NCBI GenBank assembly: GCA_948579315.1
Contig: CAPAOL010000027.1
Coordinates: 1 to 41,999 of the forward strand
Reading direction: 5' to 3'
DNA from: an uncultured Phocaeicola sp.
GTDB lineage: Bacteria > Bacteroidota > Bacteroidia > Bacteroidales > Bacteroidaceae
DNA length: 41,999 bases
In this document: in pieces, positions 24,187-31,198 of the stretch
How positions within the stretch are numbered: the first letter of the stretch is position 1
How the letters are laid out: the number at the start of each line of letters is the position of its first letter
Notes under the pieces: model-generated
Databases searched by the model: none
Seen by the model: the letters and a program-made list of their open reading frames with translations, nothing else
What the model was told of the DNA's origin: nothing
Translations under genes and position numbers: made by a program

Positions 24187-25248
24187 ATGAAACAAACCTT
24201 TACATCCGCACGTCGTCCCCTGGAAGTGCTGATACATATTATCAGCTGGGGGATTATGTTCGGTTTCCCGTTCTTCTTCGTCGAACGTGGGAACGGGAAC
24301 ATCAACTGGATGGCTTATATACGCCATCTTGCCGTACCACTTTCTTTCATGATTGTGTTCTACGTGAATTATTTCATTCTTGTGCCGCGCTATCTTTTCC
24401 AAAGTCAGTCCAAAAGATATGTGGTCTACAACATTATCTTTTTATGTGTCATCGGCGTGTTGCTTCATCTCTGGCAAAGTCTGACGTTCGATCCGTCATT
24501 GGTCTCCAGACCCAAAAGGCCTGGGATGCCTCCGGGATGGTTGTTTTTCCTTAGAGATATGCTGAGTCTCGTATTCACCATCGGACTAAGTGCCGCTATC
24601 CGCATGAGTGCCCGATGGACACAGAACGAAGCTGCCCGCAAAGAGGCGGAACGGAACCGTGCGGAAGCGGAACTGAAGAACCTGCGGAACCAACTGAACC
24701 CTCACTTTCTGCTGAATACGCTGAATAACATCTATGCACTGATTGCATTTGACTCGGACAAGGCGCAACAGGCAGTTCAGGAGTTGAGCAAACTGCTTCG
24801 CTATGTGTTGTATGATAACCAGCAGACGTACGTTCCTCTCAGTAAGGAGGTCGATTTTATCCGCAATTACATCGAACTGATGCGCATCCGCCTGTCTGCC
24901 AACGTGCAGATGATTACCAAATTCGATATCCAGCCCGACAGTCAGACGCTCATCGCCCCGCTTATCTTTATCTCTTTGATAGAGAACGCTTTCAAGCATG
25001 GCATCTCTCCTACCGAATCAAGTTTCATCAGTATTCATATTTCGGAGAATAACAACGAAGTGGTGTGCGAAATCCGCAATAGCAATCATCCTAAAACTGC
25101 GGGGGATAAGAGTGGATCAGGCGTGGGATTGGAACAAGTCAGCCGTCGGCTGGAGATACTTTATCCGGCAGCTTACACTTGGTTGAAAGGCACCTCAGAA
25201 GACGAAAAGGTGTACGAATCGAGATTGAGTATCAAGATTGGAGAGTAG
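24187..25248 (+). CDS. LytS-like membrane sensor histidine kinase
   Basis: The 353-residue protein has four predicted helices (about 12-32, 47-68, 79-97, 119-138), a short coiled coil (145-168), then the His_kinase domain with QLNPHFLLNTLNNIYAL (169-185), phosphoacceptor His173. The HATPase part has SLIENAFKHG as the N box and GSGVGLEQVSRRLE as the G box. There is no extracellular domain of note, so the signal is probably sensed in the membrane. It follows the permease by 38 bp. TATCTTTG at 24174-24181, only 5 bp before the ATG, resembles a -7 box; if real, it would give a leaderless transcript, so I regard it as chance. Confidence 0.93.
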   Translation: MKQTFTSARRPLEVLIHIISWGIMFGFPFFFVERGNGNINWMAYIRHLAVPLSFMIVFYVNYFILVPRYLFQSQSKRYVVYNIIFLCVIGVLLHLWQSLTFDPSLVSRPKRPGMPPGWLFFLRDMLSLVFTIGLSAAIRMSARWTQNEAARKEAERNRAEAELKNLRNQLNPHFLLNTLNNIYALIAFDSDKAQQAVQELSKLLRYVLYDNQQTYVPLSKEVDFIRNYIELMRIRLSANVQMITKFDIQPDSQTLIAPLIFISLIENAFKHGISPTESSFISIHISENNNEVVCEIRNSNHPKTAGDKSGSGVGLEQVSRRLEILYPAAYTWLKGTSEDEKVYESRLSIKIGE

Positions 25249-25316
25249 AAAGGAAAACGTTTATTATAAAACACCAAGTACCTGATTTTGGATATCAAAC
25301 TTTAAATATAAATAGT

Positions 25317-26015
25317 ATGATGTTACGTTGTGCAATCGTTGACGATGAGCCTTTAGCGCTTAGCCTGTTAGAGAGTTATGTGAACAAGACTCCGTTCCTG
25401 CAACTTGCAGGAAAGTATTCCAGTGCGGTTCAGGCAATGAAAGAATTGCCGGGCGAAGAGGTCGATCTCCTGTTTTTGGACATTCAGATGCCAGAGCTTA
25501 ACGGTCTGGAGTTCTCGAAGATGGTAGATCCGCATACCCGCATTGTGTTTACCACCGCTTTCGGACAGTATGCCATCGACGGTTATCGTGTCAACGCACT
25601 CGATTACTTGCTGAAACCGATCTCATACGTCGATTTCCTGCAAGCTGCCAACAAAGCTCTCCAATGGTTCGAACTCGTGCAGAAGCCGGAAGAGATAGAC
25701 AGTATCTTTGTGAAAAGCGACTACAAACTAGTGCAAGTGGACTTGAAGAAAATCATGTATATCGAAGGGCTGAAAGATTACATTAAAATATATACGGAAG
25801 ACGCTCCCAAACCTATCCTGTCACTGATGAGTATGAAAGCCATGGAAGAGCTCCTGCCATCCACTCGTTTCATGCGTGTGCACCGCTCATTCATCGTACA
25901 GAAAGATAAAATACGTGTGATTGACCGCGGACGTATCGTGTTTGACAAGACATATATTCCTATCAGCGATAGTTACAAGCAAGTTTTTCAGACTTTTCTT
26001 GATGAAAGGAGCTGA
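25317..26015 (+). CDS. LytTR-family response regulator
   Basis: The start at 25317 (MMLRCAIVDDEP) places the receiver domain at the N-terminus, as is normal; an upstream in-frame extension overlaps the kinase gene and has no family support. The 232 residues comprise a receiver (3-120) with Asp9/Asp10, phosphoacceptor Asp55 (FLDIQMPELNG), Thr80 and Lys100 (YLLKPIS), and a LytTR DNA-binding domain (about 130-230) with IFVKSDYKLVQVDLKKIMYIEG and FMRVHRSFIV. It pairs with the kinase 68 bp upstream. The set probably controls the efflux operon in which both genes lie, and perhaps other targets. Confidence 0.94.
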   Translation: MMLRCAIVDDEPLALSLLESYVNKTPFLQLAGKYSSAVQAMKELPGEEVDLLFLDIQMPELNGLEFSKMVDPHTRIVFTTAFGQYAIDGYRVNALDYLLKPISYVDFLQAANKALQWFELVQKPEEIDSIFVKSDYKLVQVDLKKIMYIEGLKDYIKIYTEDAPKPILSLMSMKAMEELLPSTRFMRVHRSFIVQKDKIRVIDRGRIVFDKTYIPISDSYKQVFQTFLDERS

Positions 26016-26061
26016 TTATTCATTATTTTATCGGTAAAAAAGTAATTTTTGTCGATTATAA

Positions 26062-26092
26062 TTTGCTAGAATCCGTTTTATATCTACCTTTG
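26062..26092 (+). promoter_or_regulatory. Promoter of small RNA candidate 1
   Basis: TTTG (26062-26065), 19 bp, TACCTTTG (26085-26092): an exact match to the Bacteroides consensus and the best promoter in the window. No protein-coding frame follows; a terminator does, 75-115 bp downstream. Confidence 0.75.
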
Positions 26093-26097
26093 CAGAA

Positions 26098-26208
26098 AAC
26101 AGAAAGGGATTGTGAAATTCCAAGAATAGAATAGTTTAGTTAAGTCTAGTTTAGTTTTTGTGTTAATCGGAAGCCTGCGAGCGAGCATGAGCTTCCGATT
26201 TTTATTTT
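26098..26208 (+). ncRNA. Candidate small RNA 1
   Basis: About 110 bases lie between an exact promoter and a strong rho-independent terminator (ATCGGAAGC at 26166-26174, GCTTCCGAT at 26191-26199, then TTTTATTTT). There is no start codon with a useful frame. The unstructured part carries TAGTTTAGTT twice (near 26132 and 26147). Bases 26144-26167 are identical to 28149-28172, 2 kb away, where a second terminator hairpin follows. The target is unknown. I considered a read-through terminator of the LytTR gene, but the separate promoter favours an independent RNA. Confidence 0.6.
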
Positions 26209-26291
26209 ACTGGTATACAGCATATTAAAAGCACAATCGAACTATTTTTCCTATCAATTAGTAGTCTATATTAGAGAACAAAAACAAAACT

Positions 26292-26322
26292 AAGAGGTAG
26301 CCCGAATAAGCTACCTCTTTTC
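26292..26322. terminator. Bidirectional terminator beyond the zinc-ribbon gene
   Basis: AAGAGGTAGC (26292-26301) and GCTACCTCTT (26310-26319) form a perfect 10-bp stem with an eight-base loop, with T-rich sequence on either strand. It lies 27 bp beyond the stop of the minus-strand small gene. Confidence 0.75.
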
Positions 26323-26345
26323 TCGATCATACTTGCTTTTCTCTT

Positions 26346-26513
26346 CTAAATTCTGTTGAGCTGCTCTACTTTGCGCAACGCATCGAATGCCGATTTAGAT
26401 TTCATCCGATCAATCGAAAGGCGAAGATGGCAAGACGGACACTCTAGTGTGTTTGAAGTAAGCAGTTCAGAAATAGAAGTTTCAATGAATTTACCGCATT
26501 GCGGGCATTTCAT
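26346..26513 (-). CDS. Small zinc-ribbon protein, 55 residues
   Basis: On the minus strand an ATG at 26513 opens 55 codons ending at 26346. The protein starts MKCPQCGKFIE and has a second CPSC (residues 25-28), a four-cysteine zinc-ribbon knuckle pair at 3/6 and 25/28, followed by a basic helix (RLSIDRMKSKSAFDALRKVE). The upstream frame stays open for about 20 codons but contains no start. A minus-strand TATATTTG near 26571-26578 may be its -7 box. It may bind nucleic acid or protein; I do not recognise a named family. The terminator follows directly, which supports a real gene. Confidence 0.65.
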   Translation of the reverse strand: MKCPQCGKFIETSISELLTSNTLECPSCHLRLSIDRMKSKSAFDALRKVEQLNRI

Positions 26514-26587
26514 CCCGGACTTCTGTTCGCGAGCGTTTTCTTCTACATTAACTCGTTTTGAACGTTCACGAGCAAATATATAGAAAA

Positions 26588-26611
26588 AGCCAACCGATTT
26601 CCAGATTGGCT
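26588..26611 (-). terminator. Minus-strand hairpin with T-run upstream of the zinc-ribbon gene
   Basis: AGCCAA (26588-26593) and TTGGCT (26606-26611) pair, and on the minus strand TTTTTCT follows. It lies after the hicAB terminator, so the unit it ends is not evident; it may be a backup terminator or may close a short RNA from 26612-26735. Confidence 0.45.
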
Positions 26612-26738
26612 AAATTCTTGAAAATTGCGCTTTGCAAAAGCAAGACATAACTATTTATTTTTCAATACAATAGACATAACATAAAATAATTATGACTTTC
26701 TGTATTCTCAATTTATAAATTAATACTTTCACAAAAAA

Positions 26739-26768
26739 GCTCCGAACCCATGTGTAAAGGAACGGAGC
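26739..26768 (-). terminator. Terminator of hicAB
   Basis: GCTCCG (26739-26744) and CGGAGC (26763-26768) form the stem; on the minus strand a TTTTTT run follows. It lies 47 bp beyond the hicB stop. Confidence 0.7.
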
Positions 26769-26814
26769 CTGTCATTGTCTTAAAACGGTCTCGCTTCACA
26801 GCGGTACACTATCT

Positions 26815-27210
26815 TTAGAAAGTGGCTGCGGAAAGTTCTTTAGATATACGTTCCACCGCTACCCGTATCTTATCATATTGTTTTTGTCCGGCTGCTGTCA
26901 CACCGGAAGTATATTGTCTCATCAAGGAAGCATTGATACCTGCCAGCTCTGCAACCTTAGTAACATTCAGAAATGAGAAATAGTTGAAGAAAGACTGCAT
27001 ATCATATTTGTAGATAAACTCCAATTCCGGCACTTTCTTGCCTTCTTCTACCTGCATCTCCTTTATTTCCTCATACGCTTTCATCATATCCTCTTTGGCA
27101 GCTTCTGCCGTATCTCCATACCCTGCCAAACCAAAGCCGGGCAAATCTTCCTCGACAAAGCATGAGTAATACCCATCGCTCGCCTTTTCCATGATTACGG
27201 TTACTTTCAT
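26815..27210 (-). CDS. hicB: HicB-family antitoxin with C-terminal HTH
   Basis: I chose the ATG at 27210, which gives the standard HicB start MKVTVIMEKASDGYYSCFVE; an upstream in-frame start adds 19 residues with no family match. Residues 1-65 are the HicB partial RNase-H-like fold that covers the toxin (DLPGFGLAGYGDTAEAAKED). Residues 78-104 form an HTH (LNVTKVAELAGINASLMRQYTSG), so it probably represses its own operon. At 131 residues it is a normal length. It follows hicA by 94 bp, in the toxin-first order typical of HicAB. Confidence 0.88.
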   Translation of the reverse strand: MKVTVIMEKASDGYYSCFVEEDLPGFGLAGYGDTAEAAKEDMMKAYEEIKEMQVEEGKKVPELEFIYKYDMQSFFNYFSFLNVTKVAELAGINASLMRQYTSGVTAAGQKQYDKIRVAVERISKELSAATF

Positions 27211-27304
27211 ATCTATTGAATTAAAATAGGAGTACGGCACTATTACCGTACCCCATTGCCCCAACAAAAACAGTCTCTAACTATGAGCACAAAAGGTAGG
27301 GGGA

Positions 27305-27490
27305 TTACTCCCCCAAAAGAACCTTTCTTGCTTTACGTTCCATTCCGGTTGATACTTCTTGTTTGCCATGCCTTGACAAGGCAAATTTGTTTCCCGTTTG
27401 GGGACTATACCAAATATCATGGTTAGCCCCATGCCTAAGAACGTAACAACCTGCTGCGGTAAGTTCCGCAAAAAACTGATTGTACTTCAT
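27305..27490 (-). CDS. hicA: HicA-family mRNA interferase toxin
   Basis: The 61-residue protein has the double-stranded-RNA-binding-like HicA fold: GCYVLRHGANHDIWYSP with the catalytic His24, then KFALSRHGKQEVSTGMERK and the C-terminal VLLGE. All hallmark residues are present, so the toxin should be active as a translation-inhibiting ribonuclease when free of HicB. It is the first gene of the pair and has its own promoter. The pair sits in a pocket of small accessory genes between the efflux operon and the pentose phosphate genes. Confidence 0.9.
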   Translation of the reverse strand: MKYNQFFAELTAAGCYVLRHGANHDIWYSPQTGNKFALSRHGKQEVSTGMERKARKVLLGE

Positions 27491-27520
27491 AATGTAAAAG
27501 ACCGTTTATTTAAGACGACA

Positions 27521-27552
27521 CAAATATAGCGTTTTTGCTACAAATCATCAAA
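27521..27552 (-). promoter_or_regulatory. Promoter of hicAB
   Basis: On the minus strand TTTG (27552-27549), 20 bp, then TATATTTG (27528-27521) matches the Bacteroides consensus, 30 bp upstream of the hicA start codon. Confidence 0.7.
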
Positions 27553-27615
27553 AAGAAACATAACTATTTTGCTATATTTATGAAAAAGTTATTTCCATAC
27601 ACTTTTAATCAATCG

Positions 27616-28089
27616 TCAATACTCAATTTCGTGAAGCAGAAACTTCCGACCGGAAGAAATACGACTTCTTACAGTTCCGACAGGAATGTTCAGGATTTCA
27701 CTTATCTCATCATAAGAATACCCACTAGCATAATACATCACACTATCAATACAACGGGATTTTTTAGCACACCGTTGTATGGTGGAAACCAAATCATCAA
27801 ACAGTATTGAATGAGCTGTACAGTTAGAAATGGCACTTCTGTCTACCATATCAAGCCCTGTAAAATGTATAAGGGAATTTCTATTGTATCTTATTATATA
27901 AGTATTCCTCATTATAATAAGGCACCACGGTTGAAGTGGTTTAGAACAATCAAATTTATCACGATTCACAAGTAGCTTATAAACTGTATCACCGGCTAAG
28001 TCTTCAGCATCCTGCATGGAACAGCAGAACTTTCTTGCCACCCTTAATATCCAAGGATATATTTCTGATAATTCCTTTTCAAAGTCCAT
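27616..28089 (-). CDS. ECF-type sigma factor, accessory type
   Basis: The 157-residue protein has region 2 at about 8-72 (PWILRVARKFCCSMQDAEDLAGD, WCLIIMRNTYIIRYNR) and region 4 at about 100-152 (IDSVMYYASGYSYDEISEIL, IPVGTVRSRISSGRKFL). It is more AT-rich than the sigma gene at 6635 and divergent in sequence from it. No anti-sigma gene is adjacent. Similar short sigma factors occur in Bacteroides mobile or accessory regions. It stands between hicA and the second candidate small RNA. Its promoter must lie within 28090-28160, overlapping the small-RNA region on the other strand. Confidence 0.85.
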   Translation of the reverse strand: MDFEKELSEIYPWILRVARKFCCSMQDAEDLAGDTVYKLLVNRDKFDCSKPLQPWCLIIMRNTYIIRYNRNSLIHFTGLDMVDRSAISNCTAHSILFDDLVSTIQRCAKKSRCIDSVMYYASGYSYDEISEILNIPVGTVRSRISSGRKFLLHEIEY

Positions 28090-28148
28090 TGTCAGTCCTC
28101 CTTATTAGGTGTATCTTCGGCTCGCTATTACTAGATTTCCCAAAATGT

Positions 28149-28211
28149 GTCTAGTTTAGTTTTTGTGTTAATGGCTTCCTCGTCGGCGGACGAATAAGGA
28201 AGCCATTTTTA
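28149..28211 (+). ncRNA. Candidate small RNA 2, related to candidate 1 (5' end uncertain)
   Basis: Bases 28149-28172 are identical to 26144-26167 and run into a perfect 10-bp terminator stem, ATGGCTTCCT (28171-28180) with AGGAAGCCAT (28197-28206), then TTTTATAT. The stem sequence differs from candidate 1, yet the GGAAGC and GCTTCC arms occur in swapped order, so stem structure is kept while sequence changed. A -7-like TAGATTTC at 28132-28139 is one base off consensus; no TTTG is found at -33, so the start is uncertain. Confidence 0.45.
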
Positions 28212-28254
28212 TATATTACAGGAATATTATTGCAGAAAACATACATATTTTTCA

Positions 28255-28262
28255 TAACTTTG
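28255..28262 (+). promoter_or_regulatory. -7 box of the 70-residue protein gene
   Basis: TAACTTTG followed by CAGCC, 22 bp upstream of the ATG at 28285; an imperfect -33 (TTGC) lies about 21 bp before it. Confidence 0.5.
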
Positions 28263-28284
28263 CAGCCATTAAAGTCTCACACAA

Positions 28285-28497
28285 ATGGAATATAGCGTAG
28301 AAGAACTAAAAAGTGCATTAATTGAAAGATGCAAAAAAGAAGGTATTCTATATGCAACAGTGGCAATGGATCGACGTACCAAAGAGATGATTCTTCCTGA
28401 TACTCTAGAAGGTGCCCTGAAGCATCCGGAATACTTTGTCTGTACTTGTAAAAGAGTACAAGGTGAATATATAGTGGAGGAGATTACCCAAGTGTAA
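28285..28497 (+). CDS. Conserved-looking small protein of unknown function, 70 residues
   Basis: The ATG at 28285 opens 70 codons between a -7 box and a strong terminator, so the gene is well framed by signals. The product is soluble: an N-terminal helix (VEELKSALIERCKKEGI), a short beta segment (LYATVAMDRRTKEMILP), and a C-terminal strand pair with FVCTCKRVQGEYIVEEI. Three cysteines are present but not in a metal-binding spacing. I do not recognise the family. Its terminator stem overlaps its last four codons. Confidence 0.6.
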   Translation: MEYSVEELKSALIERCKKEGILYATVAMDRRTKEMILPDTLEGALKHPEYFVCTCKRVQGEYIVEEITQV

Positions 28498-28515
28498 TCC
28501 TCCTCCATTTTTTTA
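28475..28515 (+). terminator. Terminator overlapping the end of the 70-residue gene
   Basis: TGGAGGAGATTAC (28475-28487) pairs with GTAATCCTCCTCCA (28494-28507) with one bulged base, followed by eight T. The left arm lies within the coding sequence. Confidence 0.85.
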
Positions 28516-28556
28516 TTCTTAGTCTTTGTCAGGTTCGTCTACCAAACAGTTCCAGT

Positions 28557-29291
28557 TTATTTATTACCACATCTATTACTATCGTCAATATATGCGGCAG
28601 CCGCTTTATCCGCAAACAGCTCTACATTCTGCGCGTGATGAGCTATATAGGCTGCGGGACCGGTGTCTCCCGAATGGCAGATTTCATCCACTATATCGGC
28701 TTTATTTTTCCCGGTAATCAGGAAAATGACATAGCGGGCATTCTGAATGGGATATCCCGTCATTGCGATGCGCTTCTGCCCGTTACGGGGATGGGCACTG
28801 ACTACATAAATAGAGTTTGAAATCAGCAAGTCTTCTTGTCCGGGAAAGATGGAAGACGTGTGTCCGTCGTCTCCGGCTCCCAACAGCACAATATCAAATT
28901 CGGGCCAGCCACGCTTCAGCGGCACTTGCTGACGGACCAACTCCGAATAGCGGACCGCTTCTTTCGCAGGCTTCGCCTCTCCACGAATACGGAATACGTT
29001 TTCATACGGAATGGGCGTCAAACCCAAAAGAAGTTTGCGCATCATTCCGTAATTACTATCCGAATCATCGGGAGGCACACAGCGTTCATCTACCCAGTAA
29101 ATCCGCATGCGGTCCCACGGGGTACTTTTTACATATTCATTTGCCCATAAATCGAACATCAGAGCAGGGGTGTTGCCACCGCTGACTGCGATATTGAACA
29201 CTCTGTCCGGCTCTTCATTCATAATTTCCACCAAGCGTAGTATTAATGCTCGTGAAGTTTCAATAGATGAAGGAAAAACTGATAATTTCAT
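28557..29291 (-). CDS. pgl: 6-phosphogluconolactonase (DevB/SOL type)
   Basis: The 244-residue enzyme hydrolyses 6-phosphoglucono-lactone, the second step of the oxidative pentose phosphate pathway. Motifs: SGGNTP (37-42, phosphate binding), WVDERCVP (66-73) and GAGDDGHTSSIFPG (138-151), which holds the catalytic His144 and substrate contacts. Length is typical. Its start codon overlaps the end of zwf by 4 bp (ATGA-type junction), so the two are translationally coupled. It is the last gene of the gnd-zwf-pgl set on the minus strand. Confidence 0.96.
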   Translation of the reverse strand: MKLSVFPSSIETSRALILRLVEIMNEEPDRVFNIAVSGGNTPALMFDLWANEYVKSTPWDRMRIYWVDERCVPPDDSDSNYGMMRKLLLGLTPIPYENVFRIRGEAKPAKEAVRYSELVRQQVPLKRGWPEFDIVLLGAGDDGHTSSIFPGQEDLLISNSIYVVSAHPRNGQKRIAMTGYPIQNARYVIFLITGKNKADIVDEICHSGDTGPAAYIAHHAQNVELFADKAAAAYIDDSNRCGNK

Positions 29292-30784
29292 AATTCACAA
29301 TATTGATCTGTATTCGTCAAATTCTTACAAGGATTCGTCCATTCGGCCCCGTGTTCGTGCATCATTGCTTCGCTTTCCAGAGGTCCCCACGTACCTGCGG
29401 GATAACCGTAGAGGGGTGCGTCGGGGTTGTCTTTCCAATAGCGGAGCACCGGATCGAAAAATTTCCATGAGGCTTCTACCGCGTCACTTCGAGTAAATAA
29501 AGTCGGATCGCCCTGGATGCAGTCGTCTATCAGACGGGCATAAGCATCGCCACTGGGTACGCCGCCCAGCTGCGCGTAACTGAAATCCATCGTCACCTGC
29601 CGCACTTCAAAGCCTGCGCCGGGCACTTTCATTCCGATTTTAAGCACTATCCCTTCATTCGGTTGCAAACGAAGAATCAATTTATTAGCCCGCGGACAGT
29701 TGCCACCGGCACAATGAAACATCTGATGAGGTGTCTCACGGAAATGAACGACGATTTCCGTTACCTTCGTCGGCATCTGTTTACCTGTACGAATGTAGAA
29801 CGGAACGCCACTCCAGCGCCAGTTGCTAATGCCCAATTTCATGGCAATATAAGTATCCGTGCGCGAATCGGGAGCCACTCCTTTTTCTTCACGGTAGCCT
29901 TTTTTATTGCCGGAGGCGGTATATTGGCCACGAACGATATGTTCGTTCAAATCCACTTCATTCAACGGGGTGAGAGATTCGTAGACCTTCACCACTTCGT
30001 TACGGAAATTGTCGGCATTGAAAACAGCGGGCGGTTCCATGGCCGTAAGGGCTACGAGCTGTATCAGGTGATTCTGTACCATATCGCGCAGCGCGCCTGC
30101 CGTTTCATAGAATCCGCCGCGTTGCTCGATACCCAGATTTTCTACGGCTGTGATTTCTACATAGTCGATATAGTTACGGTTCCAGAGAGGTTCGAAGATG
30201 CCGTTAGCAAAACGGAAAGCCAGTACATTTTGGGCGGTTTCCTTACCGAGAAAATGGTCAATACGGTAAATCTGATGCTCATTGAATACAGAGGCATACG
30301 TTTTATTCAGTTCACGTGCCGATTCGAGATCATAGCCGAAAGGTTTCTCGACGATGATACGTGAATGGGGGGTGTTGAGTCCGGCAGCTTTGAGATGCAA
30401 GGGCACTACTCCGTACAGTGATGGCGGAGTGGCGAGGTAGAACAGCAGGTTGTCCGGGGTTGCCTCACCGGTCAAGTCGGACAGGCGTTGGCGGAGTTGC
30501 GGGTAGCCTTCTTCTTTTGCCGGGTCCATCGGTAGATAGTAGAGATGGGAGACAAACGAAGCCATCAGAGCCGTGTCCTGTTCTTCGGACTTTACGAACT
30601 GTTGCAGTTCTTCTAATATATAAGAACGGTAGTTATCGTCAGAGTAGACCGTACGCCCGATACCCAATATAGAGTATTCTCCGGTCAACCGCTTCTCACG
30701 GTAGAGGGAGTAAAGGGCGGGCATCAGCTTGCGCTTGGTCAGGTCACCCGACGCACCGAAAATGATCATTGCAAATTTATCCAT
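29288..30784 (-). CDS. zwf: Glucose-6-phosphate 1-dehydrogenase
   Basis: The 498-residue enzyme commits glucose 6-phosphate to the oxidative pentose phosphate pathway. The coenzyme motif GASGDLTKRKL is at 10-20, EKPFG at 146-150, and the substrate-binding signature RIDHFLGKE at 174-182, with the catalytic His expected near 236. Length and motif order are normal. It is coupled to pgl by a 4-bp overlap. Upstream, 414 bp separate it from gnd; that gap is filled by two unrelated repeat elements, so zwf may have its own promoter or depend on read-through. Confidence 0.97.
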   Translation of the reverse strand: MDKFAMIIFGASGDLTKRKLMPALYSLYREKRLTGEYSILGIGRTVYSDDNYRSYILEELQQFVKSEEQDTALMASFVSHLYYLPMDPAKEEGYPQLRQRLSDLTGEATPDNLLFYLATPPSLYGVVPLHLKAAGLNTPHSRIIVEKPFGYDLESARELNKTYASVFNEHQIYRIDHFLGKETAQNVLAFRFANGIFEPLWNRNYIDYVEITAVENLGIEQRGGFYETAGALRDMVQNHLIQLVALTAMEPPAVFNADNFRNEVVKVYESLTPLNEVDLNEHIVRGQYTASGNKKGYREEKGVAPDSRTDTYIAMKLGISNWRWSGVPFYIRTGKQMPTKVTEIVVHFRETPHQMFHCAGGNCPRANKLILRLQPNEGIVLKIGMKVPGAGFEVRQVTMDFSYAQLGGVPSGDAYARLIDDCIQGDPTLFTRSDAVEASWKFFDPVLRYWKDNPDAPLYGYPAGTWGPLESEAMMHEHGAEWTNPCKNLTNTDQYCEL

Positions 30785-30827
30785 TTTTCAAGAGTGGTTT
30801 TAGTTTCTGTTTTGAGACGATTTATAT

Positions 30828-30896
30828 TTCACCACAGAGGACACGGAGGACACAGAGTTCTTCTCTCTCTTTCCGTAAGTAAAACAAAGCGATAAA
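30828..30896. repeat. Foldback family 2 (CACCACAGAGGACAC), half copy
   Basis: TTCACCACAGAGGACACGGAGGACACAGAG starts at 30828 (only positions matter), followed by a tail that is the near complement of 39770-39800. It corresponds to one half of the 39686-39834 element in reverse orientation. It directly abuts family 1 copy C. Confidence 0.75.
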
Positions 30897-31107
30897 TAAC
30901 GTAAGTTCGATATAACTTCGTCCGCATGGTTTCCCCTCCTTCAGGAAGGAGGGGTGTCCGAAGGACGGGGTGGTAGGAGAAACAATCTTCTTCCTATCTT
31001 ATTGTATATGACAGACTTATGTATTTACCTACCACCTCCCCCTACGGGGACTCCTCCTTCCCGAAGGAGGAGAATAGGAATAGTATAAGCTTATATCGAA
31101 CTGACGT
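30897..31107. repeat. Foldback element family 1, copy C (211 bp)
   Basis: It starts TAACGTAAGTTCGATATA and ends TATATCGAACTGACGT. It contains the CCCTCCTTCAGGAAGGAGGG hairpin (one base changed from the other copies), TGTCCGAAGGACGGGG and the GTGGTAGG/CCTACCAC pair. It lacks the CCCCCGTTATCGGGGG hairpin segment of copies B and D. Confidence 0.9.
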
Positions 31108-31198
31108 CAGATTAAATAAATATGTATATCAGTTCCCTAATTCATTATGGGTATTCAATGAAAATAATCTGTGTGAATCTGTGTAATCCGTGGTGCTT
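31108..31198. other. Remainder of the gnd-zwf gap, with a short repeat-like phrase
   Basis: ATCTGTGTGAATCTGTGTAA and CCGTGGTG at about 31166-31195 resemble the right arm of foldback family 2 in rhythm, but no partner arm is present. Nothing else is evident. Confidence 0.35.

Noticed and set aside
27535..27810. 91-codon plus-strand frame
   Set aside because: It overlaps the end of the ECF sigma gene in antisense and has no family pattern.
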